Positions 23,770 through 31,990 of a DNA stretch of 64,000 nucleotides are shown in pieces. The stretch comes from UBA10161 sp964581105 (GTDB taxonomy: Archaea; Micrarchaeota; Micrarchaeia; Anstonellales; Anstonellaceae), in the NCBI GenBank assembly GCA_964581105.1, contig CAZOMB010000002.1, positions 1 through 64,000 of the forward strand, read 5' to 3'. The translations under genes and the position numbers were made by a program. Numbering within the stretch: position 1 is the stretch's first letter; each line of letters opens with the position of its first letter. The notes beneath the pieces are model-generated. The model was given only the letters and a program-made list of their open reading frames with translations. It searched no databases and was not told the origin of the DNA.

Positions 23770-24975
23770 TTAGCTTGATTCTATTATTGAAAGGTTCCTT
23801 GTAATTATTTTTTTGACATCTTTGGAGGGATAGCCTATTCTTATGAGCCTTGTCCTTCCTCTCATTCCTGCGCCTGACTCTATTGTTGTGATAAGCCCTA
23901 GCATTTCCAAATCATTCAAATACTCGCGGTACCAGCGCGCGCTTCTCCTGGGTTTTCTGAAGCGCTTGGCTGTTTTTGAGTATTCTTCATATACCTCGCC
24001 TGAAATAAGGAAGCTGTCATCAGAGCCAGCTGCATCTGTAAGCCTTGTGTTTTTCCCCTTGTCAAGGGACAGGTTTGCAACTGCCAAAAGAACAAGCTGC
24101 TGGTGGTCTGGCAAAGTTGAAATTGCCTCAAAAGTTATGTCTGTGTCTACGGACTTTCTTGCATCTTCAACTTCTTTGTCAGTTATTTTCTTTATCTGCT
24201 TGTCATCAGCTATTTCCCCTGATTTCATAAGAAGCTTGAGAGCATAGCGCGCATCGCCTGTTTCTGAGGCAGTTATTGCTGATGCAAGGTTTACTGCAGC
24301 TTCTTGCACCACTTTTGGCTTAAAGCCCATTTTTGCCCTTTGCTTTACAATTGCCTGCAGCTGCAATGCGGTGTATGGGGAAAATACCATCTCATTCTCG
24401 CAAAGAGAGCTTCTGCTTCTTGGGTCAAGCTGGTCCTTGAAAGAGAGCTTGTTTGATATCCCTATTATGCTTATGCTGCTGTGTTCAAGCTCATCATTTG
24501 CGCGTGTCAGGGTGTAAAGTAAGTCGTCTAGGTCTTTTACCATGTCAACCTCGTCAAGAATCACTATGAGCCTTGCTTTTTCTGTTTCTATTTTGTTCAT
24601 CATCCTCTCATAGAGCATTGCAAATCCAAACCCCAATGAATCAAGGGAAGGGAGAAGCTGTTTTGTTATTTTTTGCACCACTCTGTAGCGGGAGTTGAAC
24701 ATTCTGCAGTTTACATAGCATACCTTCGAGGTTTTGGCATGCGGCTCAAACTTTGATATCACGTGCTTGACTGAGCAGGTCTTTCCTGTGCCTGTCTTGC
24801 CATATATGAAGAGATTTCTGGGCCTTTCGTTTTTCAGGGCAGGCGAAAGGCCGGACATTATCTTGTCTATCTGCTTTTCCCTGAAAGGCAATGTTTCTGG
24901 TATATAGTGAGGTGAGAGCACGTTCCTGTCTGCGAAAACAGACGGCCTGTTGAGTATTTCTGAAAAAGATGGCAT
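23770..24975 (-). CDS. cdc6: Orc1/Cdc6 replication initiator
   Basis: 401 aa. Walker A GKTGTGKT is at residues 59-66, Walker B is in 'LIVILDEVDMV', sensor 1 is in 'IIGISNKL', and a winged-helix domain starts near residue 300. It binds origin recognition boxes and loads MCM. ATG 24975 is used; the longer frame upstream would run through the inverted repeats. In archaea the origin is often next to this gene; the 101-bp gap to sepF contains two overlapping inverted repeats. Confidence 0.93.
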   Translation of the reverse strand: MPSFSEILNRPSVFADRNVLSPHYIPETLPFREKQIDKIMSGLSPALKNERPRNLFIYGKTGTGKTCSVKHVISKFEPHAKTSKVCYVNCRMFNSRYRVVQKITKQLLPSLDSLGFGFAMLYERMMNKIETEKARLIVILDEVDMVKDLDDLLYTLTRANDELEHSSISIIGISNKLSFKDQLDPRSRSSLCENEMVFSPYTALQLQAIVKQRAKMGFKPKVVQEAAVNLASAITASETGDARYALKLLMKSGEIADDKQIKKITDKEVEDARKSVDTDITFEAISTLPDHQQLVLLAVANLSLDKGKNTRLTDAAGSDDSFLISGEVYEEYSKTAKRFRKPRRSARWYREYLNDLEMLGLITTIESGAGMRGRTRLIRIGYPSKDVKKIITRNLSIIESS

Positions 24976-24985
24976 AATAGCACCT

Positions 24986-25028
24986 GCCCGCCTGTTGCCC
25001 TGCGGGCTTTTTGATAGCACAAAAAGCC
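24986..25028. other. Two overlapping inverted repeats between cdc6 and sepF (candidate origin or operator)
   Basis: GCCCGC (24986-24991) pairs with GCGGGC (25002-25007), and GGCTTTTTG (25005-25013) pairs with CAAAAAGCC (25020-25028). The two share bases 25005-25007, so they are mutually exclusive. No standard ORB consensus was recognised by eye. Confidence 0.55.
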
Positions 25029-25076
25029 TTATTAAGATATGCCGAGAATTATGAACATCATCACAGAGGTGAGAAG

Positions 25077-25442
25077 ATGGGCATTATTGAAAAGATCACG
25101 CGGGGACTCGGCCTGAACAAGGAGATGAACCTCGAGGAATACATGAATACTGTTGAAATGGAGAACGTTGATGTGCTCCATGAGGCTGCAGACTTTTATG
25201 TAAAGCCAGTTGCGCTTGAGTCTGAAAAGGACGTGAATGTGATTATGGAGGAGCTTAAGGCAAAAAACATCATTTTGCTGAATGTTTCCCCAATGAGCAA
25301 GCAGCCAAACAAGCTCAAGCAGACAATTGACAACATCAAGATGTACGTGACAAAAATCAACGGCGACATTGCAAGGATTGACAATGACAAGATTTTGCTC
25401 ACGCCAACAAAAGTGAAGATTGTCAAGAGCAGGAAAAGGTAG
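25077..25442 (+). CDS. sepF: Cell division protein SepF
   Basis: 121 aa. A short N-terminal amphipathic segment ('MGIIEKITRGLGL') for membrane binding is followed by the SepF alpha/beta domain (about 45-121). Archaeal SepF anchors FtsZ filaments to the membrane. AGAGGTGA precedes ATG 25077 at good spacing. The gene is divergent from cdc6, linking replication and division genes. Confidence 0.88.
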   Translation: MGIIEKITRGLGLNKEMNLEEYMNTVEMENVDVLHEAADFYVKPVALESEKDVNVIMEELKAKNIILLNVSPMSKQPNKLKQTIDNIKMYVTKINGDIARIDNDKILLTPTKVKIVKSRKR

Positions 25443-25448
25443 CCCTCT

Positions 25449-25470
25449 TCTTTATTTTTTTCTTTTCCCT
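25449..25470 (+). terminator. T-rich terminator after sepF
   Basis: A run of pyrimidines with a 7-T stretch starts 7 bp after the sepF stop. It coincides with the Lys codons at the end of the convergent gene. Confidence 0.4.
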
Positions 25471-25838
25471 AGCTTTGGCCCTTTTAAAAGGAAAAAGTAC
25501 TCCAAAAACTCTTTAGTGCTTTTGCTTTTTGCCTCAATTTCTGAAAACGAGATTGCTGCTACTGTTATATTCAGGACCACCAGGAATGAGAACAATAAGT
25601 CTTCAACTGGAAGCCCGCATGGGCAGATGCCAAGTGTTTTTGAGCAGTCAAAAACCCATGGCTTTAAAATGCAGGTGCCAGGCTCTGCCCCAATGTACAT
25701 CGCAAGGCTCAGGACAAAGATCAATGGAAATGCCCGCTTTAATTTTTCCTGCAAAGAAAAGCGCATTATGCCAAATACATAGAGCAATGCCAGTGATATG
25801 AGAGTAGGCACTAGCATGTAAACCAGAAACTCACTCAT
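25452..25838 (-). CDS. Lycopene cyclase domain protein (CrtYc/CrtYd-type half, second gene)
   Basis: 128 aa, three hydrophobic helices. 'CGLPVEDLLFSFLVVL' carries the Pro-x-Glu-Asp motif of the lycopene beta-cyclase half-domain. It overlaps the partner gene at 25831-26136 by 8 bp. In Gram-positive bacteria such halves form a heterodimeric cyclase; in haloarchaea they are fused (CrtY). A Lys-rich tail ends the protein. A longer upstream frame is rejected because it is within the partner gene. Confidence 0.78.
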   Translation of the reverse strand: MSEFLVYMLVPTLISLALLYVFGIMRFSLQEKLKRAFPLIFVLSLAMYIGAEPGTCILKPWVFDCSKTLGICPCGLPVEDLLFSFLVVLNITVAAISFSEIEAKSKSTKEFLEYFFLLKGPKLGKRKK

Positions 25839-26136
25839 GCTTCCAACCTCCAAATACCAGTGCCAGCATGGCAATTTCCATGCCTATGAATGATATGAAA
25901 ACCCACTCCTCAAGAGGAAGGCCAAAAAACCAGATTCCAAGTATCTCTTGTGGGGGGAACCACCACAACCCTTTCCTTATTGCAAAATAGTCCCAAAGAA
26001 ATGCAACAGCAAGGCTTCCAATCCCGCAGAACAGGATTGTCTTTTTGTACCTTAAGAGAAGTTTTTTGTGGAACAGGATAAGAAGTAACATTGGAAAAAA
26101 CACATATATTGAAAGCCAAATCCAGTATGAAAGCAA
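25831..26136 (-). CDS. Lycopene cyclase domain protein (first half)
   Basis: 101 aa with three helices and the motif 'GLPLEEWVFISF', the Pro-x-Glu-Glu signature of this domain. TTG 26136 is chosen because AAGGTGA lies 5 bp upstream; TTG 26157 would give 108 aa and overlap the methyltransferase gene. With the overlapping partner it should cyclise lycopene to beta-carotene, possibly to supply retinal. No phytoene synthase, desaturase or rhodopsin gene is in this window. Confidence 0.75.
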   Translation of the reverse strand: MLSYWIWLSIYVFFPMLLLILFHKKLLLRYKKTILFCGIGSLAVAFLWDYFAIRKGLWWFPPQEILGIWFFGLPLEEWVFISFIGMEIAMLALVFGGWKHE

Positions 26137-26140
26137 TTGT

Positions 26141-26851
26141 TCACCTTTGTTTGCCAAGCTTTTTTGCAGCTTTTCTCAATACCCCAAGTATTGTTGCGCA
26201 CTCCTTGTCAGAGAGCATTGATTTTCCGACCATTCTTTTAAATGCTATTTTCGCCTTTTTAGGGTTTCTCATGTCTTTTGAGAACTTGTCTGTTATAAGG
26301 GAAAACGAGCGTACTAGCTCTTGTTTTTCCTTTTCGCCTGCTGGCTCATAAGCCTTTATGTTAAGGCTTGAAAGCTCGTAAAGAACTATTGCAACTGCGT
26401 GTGAAAGGTTCAGGATCGGGTATTTTTCTGACGTTGGAATAGTTACAAGAAAATCGCATGCAGAAATGTGCTTTTCAGACAAGCCAATCCCTTCATTGCC
26501 AAATGCCAGGGCTATTTTCCCCTGTCTTTGCTTTTTCAGCTTGGTTTTCAGCTTTCTAAGGGCTATTAGGGAACGGAATGTTTTGTTATAGTGCCTGTAA
26601 AGTACACCTGTTGTGCCTATTGTGAACTTGCAGCCCTTTGTTGCCTGTGACAGTGTTTTTCTTATTTTTGCCTTTTGCAGTACTTCTTTTGCATGCTTTG
26701 AGTATTTTATTGCATCAAACCCAAGCGGGTTGCACTTTGGGGATACAATGAAAAGCTCTGAAAAGCCAAAATTTTTCATTGCGCGCGCAACTGAGCCTAC
26801 ATTCATCCCGTATTCTGGCGCAACAAGCACTATCCTAAATCGATTATTCAT
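26141..26851 (-). CDS. trmJ: TrmJ-like SPOUT tRNA methyltransferase
   Basis: 236 aa. The SPOUT motifs are 'NVGSVARAMKNFGF' near the start, 'LAFGNEGIGLS' (SAM knot) and 'ILNLSHAVAIVLYEL' at the C-terminal knot. The family 2'-O-methylates tRNA, TrmJ at nucleotide 32. ATG 26851 is used, overlapping the Mtq2-like gene by 8 bp. The C-terminal ~75 residues are a helical extension typical of TrmJ. Confidence 0.82.
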   Translation of the reverse strand: MNNRFRIVLVAPEYGMNVGSVARAMKNFGFSELFIVSPKCNPLGFDAIKYSKHAKEVLQKAKIRKTLSQATKGCKFTIGTTGVLYRHYNKTFRSLIALRKLKTKLKKQRQGKIALAFGNEGIGLSEKHISACDFLVTIPTSEKYPILNLSHAVAIVLYELSSLNIKAYEPAGEKEKQELVRSFSLITDKFSKDMRNPKKAKIAFKRMVGKSMLSDKECATILGVLRKAAKKLGKQR

Positions 26852-27455
26852 TTTTCTCAGCCTCAATTAATGCGATTTTCTCAAAAAAGAACTTTTCCTG
26901 TGCAAGTATTTGTGCTTTTCCTATGTCTTTTTCAAGCTGGTTTGCTGTTTTTTCTATTCCTTTGTTAAGGGAAGTTGCAATTACTGTTACTTTGCCTTTT
27001 TCCAAAAGAAAATATGGTGCTTTTTCTGAGAATCTCCTGAACACTTCCAGGCCAGAAACTCCGCCGTCATATGCTGCGTTCTCAGCTTCAAGTGAGAGCT
27101 TTTCCTTTCTTGTTGTTGGCAAATAAGGCGGGTTAAACAGGATGAAATTGAATTTTCCTTTTACATTTGAGAACAGGTCTGATCGGAAAAATTTGCAATT
27201 TGAAAGATTGTTTGTTGTGGCATTTTTTTCTGAGCACTTGGCTGCTTCTTGGTTTATGTCAACCCCTGTAACTTGGTTTTGGGGATTTGCTGCAGCAGCT
27301 GAAAGGGAAACTATTCCTGTGCCACAGCCAATCTCAAGTATTTTCCCTGAGATAGAGGAAGCATAGGTTGCAAGGAGAAATGAATCTTCTGCTGGCTCAT
27401 AAACGGTTTTGTCAATGTTGATTTGCAGTGTGCCAAAGGAGATTTTGCTGTTCAT
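26844..27455 (-). CDS. Mtq2/HemK2-like class I methyltransferase
   Basis: 203 aa. SAM motif 'ILEIGCGTGIVSL' (about 40-52) and catalytic NPPY in 'LFNPPYLP' identify a HemK-type glutamine or N6-adenine methyltransferase. The short form without an N-terminal helical domain, starting with 'VYEPAEDSFLL', matches archaeal/eukaryotic Mtq2, which methylates the GGQ glutamine of aRF1. It overlaps the sua5 gene by 4 bp. Confidence 0.83.
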   Translation of the reverse strand: MNSKISFGTLQINIDKTVYEPAEDSFLLATYASSISGKILEIGCGTGIVSLSAAAANPQNQVTGVDINQEAAKCSEKNATTNNLSNCKFFRSDLFSNVKGKFNFILFNPPYLPTTRKEKLSLEAENAAYDGGVSGLEVFRRFSEKAPYFLLEKGKVTVIATSLNKGIEKTANQLEKDIGKAQILAQEKFFFEKIALIEAEKNE

Positions 27456-28057
27456 TTTTCCCACTCGAATTTGTCGCCTGGCCTTGTTGCGCCTTTTCTC
27501 AGTATTTTCATTGCTATCAGGTCAATTACTGTTGAAGGCTGGCAGTATATGCACTTTCCGCTGTCAATTGCAAGGTCTGATTTTTCTAATACTTGCTTGT
27601 CAACCTCTGAAAGCTTTGTTGGCGGCATGCTTCCTGAGAAATTTGCGCTTGTTGAAACTATTGGAAGGTTCAGCTCTTTTGAAACCTGCCTCATAAACAT
27701 GTGCTCTGGTATTCTTACCCCTATGCTCATGGTTGGAGAGACTGGCAGTTTTTTCTTTAAGGGGAGTATGAATGTGTATGGGCCTGGCAAAAGAGAATGA
27801 AGTATTTTTTCCTGCTCTGAAGATATTTTGCAATAACCAAGTACCATAGGATAATCTGCAACAAGTATTGAGAGGGGCTTATTTCTTTCCCTTTTTTTCA
27901 CTTTGCAAAGTTTGTCCACTGCTTTTTCAGAAATTGCATTGCAGCCTATGCCATAAAGCGTGTCTGTTGGGTAAATTACAAGCCCGTCTGAGGAAATTGC
28001 CTTTTTTGCCTGGTTTTCTGCTTTTTCATGCTCAGAAACAGATATTGTGCTGCTCAT
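27452..28057 (-). CDS. sua5: L-threonylcarbamoyladenylate synthase
   Basis: 201 aa YrdC-fold protein. 'VIYPTDTLYGIGCNA' and 'KKRERNKPLSILV' form the nucleotide pocket, and 'IVSTSANFSG' is the later signature. It makes threonylcarbamoyl-AMP, the precursor of t6A37 in ANN-decoding tRNAs. It is the short YrdC form with no C-terminal Sua5 domain. It lies in a run with TrmJ, the Mtq2-like protein and GGGP synthase. Confidence 0.88.
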   Translation of the reverse strand: MSSTISVSEHEKAENQAKKAISSDGLVIYPTDTLYGIGCNAISEKAVDKLCKVKKRERNKPLSILVADYPMVLGYCKISSEQEKILHSLLPGPYTFILPLKKKLPVSPTMSIGVRIPEHMFMRQVSKELNLPIVSTSANFSGSMPPTKLSEVDKQVLEKSDLAIDSGKCIYCQPSTVIDLIAMKILRKGATRPGDKFEWEK

Positions 28058-28061
28058 TGAA

Positions 28062-28829
28062 TCAGACTTTGTTTTTGCCTGCTTTGCGGATGGCTTTTAC
28101 CATTTCAGAAACGCGCGATTTTAGGTTGCCCCCAGACTCAAGCGCTGTCCCTACCTGGACTGCGTCTGCTCCTGCTGCTATCACTGCTGCTGCCTCTTTG
28201 GGCGTTTTTATTCCGCCTGCAGCAATGTATGGTACTGATATTGATTTTGAGACAAGGGACACCATTTCAAGGGGCATGTGGCCTGTGTCAGGGTTGCTTC
28301 CACAGTCTGTGAGAACAAAGCGGAAACCAGAAAGCTCTGCTGATGCTGCCAAGGCAGCTGCTATTTGCGGCCTGTTTCTTGGCACAAGGTTTGAGTCACC
28401 TACCCAGCCAACTGTGCCTCCTGGCTCAATTACCATATAGCCTACTGGCAATGCCTCTATTCCCATTTTCTTTACCATTGGAGCTGCAAGCATCTGCGCT
28501 TGTGAAATCCAGTAAGGGTTTCTGCTGTTAAGAAGTGACATAAAGTACAAGGCATCTGCATATTTTGTGACTGTTGCTATGTTTCCTGGGAAAAGGACTA
28601 TTGGCACATTTGACTTTTCCTTTATCCCTTTTGTTACTGTGTCAAGAAGCTCGCCCTGTGCTCCCATGCTGCCGCCTATTAGGATTATGTCTGCCCCGCC
28701 TTCTGAGGCTTGGCAGCCTGCTGAGATTGCAAGTGATGGCTCTTTGTAGTCAACTGGGTCAATTAAGGCAAAGAGCAGCCCGCCTTTTCGTGCAATTTCC
28801 TGTTTGATGTATTTTTCTGTTTTTCCCAT
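28062..28829 (-). CDS. Geranylgeranylglyceryl phosphate synthase
   Basis: 255 aa TIM barrel of the GGGPS/PcrB family: 'FALIDPVD' near the start, 'GADIILIGGS', 'VLFPGN', 'SLLNSRNPYWI', 'GYMVIEPGGTVGWVGD' and the C-terminal 'AAGADAVQVGT'. It joins glycerol-1-phosphate to geranylgeranyl diphosphate, the first committed step of archaeal lipids. ATG 28829 with an AAGGTAAT upstream is preferred to the longer form, which would overlap the SDR gene. Confidence 0.93.
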   Translation of the reverse strand: MGKTEKYIKQEIARKGGLLFALIDPVDYKEPSLAISAGCQASEGGADIILIGGSMGAQGELLDTVTKGIKEKSNVPIVLFPGNIATVTKYADALYFMSLLNSRNPYWISQAQMLAAPMVKKMGIEALPVGYMVIEPGGTVGWVGDSNLVPRNRPQIAAALAASAELSGFRFVLTDCGSNPDTGHMPLEMVSLVSKSISVPYIAAGGIKTPKEAAAVIAAGADAVQVGTALESGGNLKSRVSEMVKAIRKAGKNKV

Positions 28830-28833
28830 AAGA

Positions 28834-29799
28834 TTACCTTTTATTGCCTGTAAATATGCCTGCCATTTCCTTGACACCATCTCTTATTTTAACCCTTGCC
28901 TTAAAGCCAAGCTCAGTTTGCGCTCTTTTGCATGAATATGCCCTGTCAAGGGACAGCTGCCTTATGTTCTCCCCTGTAATGCTTGGCTTGTTTGCAATGC
29001 CGGTTATTGAGAGCAGGTTTTGTGCTTTTAGGGCAATTTTTGCTACCAGGGGGTTTGCATGCCCCTCTGGAGGTGTAACGCCTAATTCCTGCGCTGCAAG
29101 GCCTAGGAGCTGCTCTTGGGTAAGCTGCTCTTGCCCGGTTATGTTATATGACCTGCAGGATTTGGCTTTTGAGTCAAGAGAGAGTAAAATTGCTGATATT
29201 GCGTCATTTATATGGAGCAAGGGAAGCCTGTTACTGCCTTTGCCAAGGGTTTTCATTTTCCCTTTTTTGAGAAGCTTAAAAACCTGGAAATAGCCCTCTT
29301 CAAAGCCTGGGCCATAAATCATGCCAAAGCGCAGGAATGTGATTGGCAGCCTGTCACAAAAGTCCTTTGCAAGGGATTCTGCGAGCATTTTGCTTTTGCC
29401 ATAAGGGCTTTTTGGGTTAAGTGCAAATGACTCATCAACTGTCTTTCCCTTGTATTCGCCATAAACAGAGATTGAGCTTGCAATAACCAGCCTTTGTATG
29501 GAAGAGGGCATGTTTGATATCAGGTTTTTTGTTGCAAATGCATTGTTAAGCACAAGCTGGCTGTAAGGGTAATCGCCAACCAGAGCTGCCAAATGAATTA
29601 TCTTTTGAATATCCTTGAATGCTGATGCAGGGACTTTGCCTGATGACAGGTCAAACTCAAGCTGCTCTGCCCCTGAGGGCAGCGCCTGTGAAGAGCCTGG
29701 CTTTGTTATTGCCTTTACCGCATGGCCCTTTTGAAGAAGCTTTGGGACTAGCAGCTTTCCCACTCTCCCTGTTGCTCCTGTTACCAGTATTTTTGCCAT
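28834..29799 (-). CDS. NAD-dependent epimerase/dehydratase (extended SDR)
   Basis: 321 aa. GATGRVG cofactor motif at residues 7-13 and the catalytic YGKSK motif with preceding Ser ('ASSISVYGEYKG', 'SPYGKSKMLAE'). This is the extended SDR class that acts on nucleotide-sugars or similar. Substrate unknown. ATG 29799 is the end of a leaderless unit with a TATA element 26 bp upstream shared with tmk; the long upstream frame is antisense to tmk. Confidence 0.83.
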   Translation of the reverse strand: MAKILVTGATGRVGKLLVPKLLQKGHAVKAITKPGSSQALPSGAEQLEFDLSSGKVPASAFKDIQKIIHLAALVGDYPYSQLVLNNAFATKNLISNMPSSIQRLVIASSISVYGEYKGKTVDESFALNPKSPYGKSKMLAESLAKDFCDRLPITFLRFGMIYGPGFEEGYFQVFKLLKKGKMKTLGKGSNRLPLLHINDAISAILLSLDSKAKSCRSYNITGQEQLTQEQLLGLAAQELGVTPPEGHANPLVAKIALKAQNLLSITGIANKPSITGENIRQLSLDRAYSCKRAQTELGFKARVKIRDGVKEMAGIFTGNKR

Positions 29800-29820
29800 G
29801 CAGGAATTTTGGGGGAATCG

Positions 29821-29829
29821 TTTAAATTT
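29821..29829. promoter_or_regulatory. Shared TATA element of a divergent gene pair
   Basis: TTTAAATTT is centred 26 bp from ATG 29799 (minus) and 26 bp from ATG 29851 (plus). Its near-symmetry suits transcription in both directions. Confidence 0.55.
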
Positions 29830-29850
29830 GCAGCAGACCAACAAATGCCC

Positions 29851-30456
29851 ATGCTCATTGTATTTGAGGGCATTGACGGGTCTGGGAAAAATACCCAGAT
29901 AAAAAAGGTGCTGGAATTTCTGCAGCAGCACAGGATAAAGGCAAAATTGCACAAGTACCCCACCAAAAAGGCAAAAGATGGTTTTGCCCACCTTTCAGGC
30001 AAAAAGACTGTTTCTCCGCTAAGGCTTGCCAATGTATTTGCAAAAGACATTGAAAATGACAGCAAAAAGATTTGTGATGAGATAAAAGATGGTTTTGTTG
30101 TAATATGCGACAGGTATTTGCACTCTACCCTTGCTTATCAGGGGGCAAGCGCAGGCTATTCAAAAATCAAAAAAGAGCTTGCAAAAACAAAGATACCTGT
30201 GCCTGACTTGGTAATTTTGCTTGACATTGACCCATTAGCCTCTGTGAAAAGAAAGCGCAAGCAGAAAAAGCCGGACAGGTTTGAAAGAAACGCTGAATTT
30301 TTGGCAAAAGTCAGGGAAAATTATTTGAGGGAAAGCAACGAATCATTTCTTTCGCAAAAATATGCTGTTATTGATGCCTCAAGGCAAGAGGCAGAAGTAT
30401 TCTCAAGGGTAATTGTGCAGATTGAGCCTGTGCTGATAAAAAGGCTTGAACGCTAA
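29851..30456 (+). CDS. tmk: Thymidylate kinase
   Basis: 201 aa. The P-loop EGIDGSGKN is near residues 6-14 (the position normally Ser/Thr is Asn), and 'DRYLHSTLAYQG' is the DRY motif that binds dTMP. It converts dTMP to dTDP. ATG 29851 lies 26 bp from the TATA element; ATG 29845, two codons earlier, is possible. It overlaps the convergent gene by 4 bp. Confidence 0.87.
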   Translation: MLIVFEGIDGSGKNTQIKKVLEFLQQHRIKAKLHKYPTKKAKDGFAHLSGKKTVSPLRLANVFAKDIENDSKKICDEIKDGFVVICDRYLHSTLAYQGASAGYSKIKKELAKTKIPVPDLVILLDIDPLASVKRKRKQKKPDRFERNAEFLAKVRENYLRESNESFLSQKYAVIDASRQEAEVFSRVIVQIEPVLIKRLER

Positions 30457-30818
30457 TCTTCTCCTTGGCGGATGCAGCGAAGCTCTGGCTTTACTTCATA
30501 CCTTTCCGCTATTGTTCCATCCTTTTCATACCCATAAAAAGTGAGCCTTAGAACATATGTGTCTGGGTAAGACGAGGCGCCGCCGTAAATCTTTATCTTC
30601 TTTGATATTTTTTCTTTTGGAAGCGCAATGCCTATCCTCATTCTTCCCTTTGAAAGTGCCCTGTCCGGCGCAAGTGAAATAGCCTCAGGTATTGACACGT
30701 CGCATTCCACCCAGCGCGGCTCCTGGCCCTCGTTTTTTACTGAAACTTCCATCTCAACCTCATTTCTAATGTAAGCAGTCATCCTTATTGGGGAAAAATG
30801 GGTTGCGGGGTTGAGCAT
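30453..30818 (-). CDS. Conserved small beta-sandwich protein, function unknown
   Basis: 121 aa, no signal peptide, predicted mostly beta ('VEMEVSVKNEG', 'RMRIGIALPKEKISKKIKI', 'TYVLRLTFYGYEKDG'). The alternating pattern resembles small immunoglobulin-like or CARDB-like domains in archaea. Two Cys. Divergent from the winged-helix gene at 30886. Confidence 0.55.
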   Translation of the reverse strand: MLNPATHFSPIRMTAYIRNEVEMEVSVKNEGQEPRWVECDVSIPEAISLAPDRALSKGRMRIGIALPKEKISKKIKIYGGASSYPDTYVLRLTFYGYEKDGTIAERYEVKPELRCIRQGED

Positions 30819-30885
30819 AGTGCACCGCTTTGTATTTCCTGCTCCTAATTTTTTAACTTTTAGGCACTAACACTGTTTTGGTTTT

Positions 30886-31359
30886 ATGCAGATGCCTGAG
30901 TCTGAGCTAATACGCTCTGAGTGCATGGTAAGGGATTTGCAGTTCAATGAGGATGTGAAACTTACAAGAAAGGCGCTTGTAAGGTGGCTTGCCTTGTCAT
31001 TGGGCCTGATTTCCCCAAATGAGTCAAGAAAAGGGCTTTTAGAGGTCTTGGAGGCATTGCTTTTTTTTCATTACAGGAAAAGAAAGTCTGGCTCTGACCC
31101 AAATATACACCAGCTTCTTGAGAAAATAGGGAAAATAAAAAAGAGCGGGCCCAACCCAAAGGCAGTCAGGTACCATTTGCTGCAGCTCAAAAAGCGCGGG
31201 ATAATTGAGACAAAAAAAAGAAAATACCGCTTTTCCCTTGCCCCTATGCAGGAAAATGATGACCTGTCAGTTGCGCTTGCCAATGTTTACAGGCAGAGGA
31301 TGGACTCTTCCTTTGCCAAAATAAAAAAGGCACTTTCGCTTCTTGAGAAGACGCTTTAG
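30886..31359 (+). CDS. Winged-helix protein of unknown function
   Basis: 157 aa. A central region (about 75-115, 'NPKAVRYHLLQLKKRGIIETKKRKYRF') has the helix-turn-helix and wing of an ArsR/MarR-like DNA-binding fold. Helices flank it on both sides. ATG 30886 or 30892 is possible. It is probably a transcription regulator or a replication-associated wHTH protein. Confidence 0.62.
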   Translation: MQMPESELIRSECMVRDLQFNEDVKLTRKALVRWLALSLGLISPNESRKGLLEVLEALLFFHYRKRKSGSDPNIHQLLEKIGKIKKSGPNPKAVRYHLLQLKKRGIIETKKRKYRFSLAPMQENDDLSVALANVYRQRMDSSFAKIKKALSLLEKTL

Positions 31360-31922
31360 TCAGAAGCATTTGCCTGAAGGATGCGTGGGGAATATTTCTT
31401 CTCAGCCCCTATTGCAGCCTGAAGCAGCTTTTCCTTCCATATATATATGTCAGTCAGCTCGTTGATGGGCAACCTTATTTTGTCCAGCTGGCGTATTCTT
31501 AGCCATCCAGGACAATCAGAGGTGCTTATTCTTTTTACCCCAAATCGCAACTCGAGATGTGTGGTTGTGAAATACTCTAAAAACGCGCCTGCGCCCTTTG
31601 CCTTTTCCCCGTATATGGCATTTTTTGGCTCGTACTTTGATGTCAATGCTTGGTCATTGTATTTGGAATAGGTTATGTAACCAAAACGAAAAATGTTTTG
31701 TTGGGTTGGAATCAGTTCTGATAAAAAAACAGGGAGAGGTATTTGCATCACAAGCCTGCAATTTGAAGGCAGATGCTCGCGTACTTTTGATTCCCCTGGG
31801 CTTCGGACGAAAAAATTGTATTCCAAATCCTCTTCGCCCCCGAAGTTCTTTAGGATGTCTATAAAGCGTTTTGGCTTGGCTGGTCGGAAATTGTGATGGG
31901 TTGGGAGTTTCAGGAGTTTCAT
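31356..31922 (-). CDS. Orphan protein of unknown function
   Basis: 188 aa, soluble, mixed alpha/beta, with no recognised motif. It starts at ATG 31922 with a TATATAAAC element about 28 bp upstream, suggesting a leaderless single-gene transcript. The gene and its promoter region are more AT-rich than the surroundings, which may reflect a recent origin. Confidence 0.5.
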   Translation of the reverse strand: MKLLKLPTHHNFRPAKPKRFIDILKNFGGEEDLEYNFFVRSPGESKVREHLPSNCRLVMQIPLPVFLSELIPTQQNIFRFGYITYSKYNDQALTSKYEPKNAIYGEKAKGAGAFLEYFTTTHLELRFGVKRISTSDCPGWLRIRQLDKIRLPINELTDIYIWKEKLLQAAIGAEKKYSPRILQANASD

Positions 31923-31990
31923 AATTTATTGTTGTTGCTAATGTTTATATATGCTTTAGTCTCTGTCCCAAACCTTCCTGAGAAGACGCC

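Noticed and set aside
29800..29991. N-terminal extension of the SDR protein
   Set aside because: It is antisense to tmk; the Rossmann motif begins right after ATG 29799.
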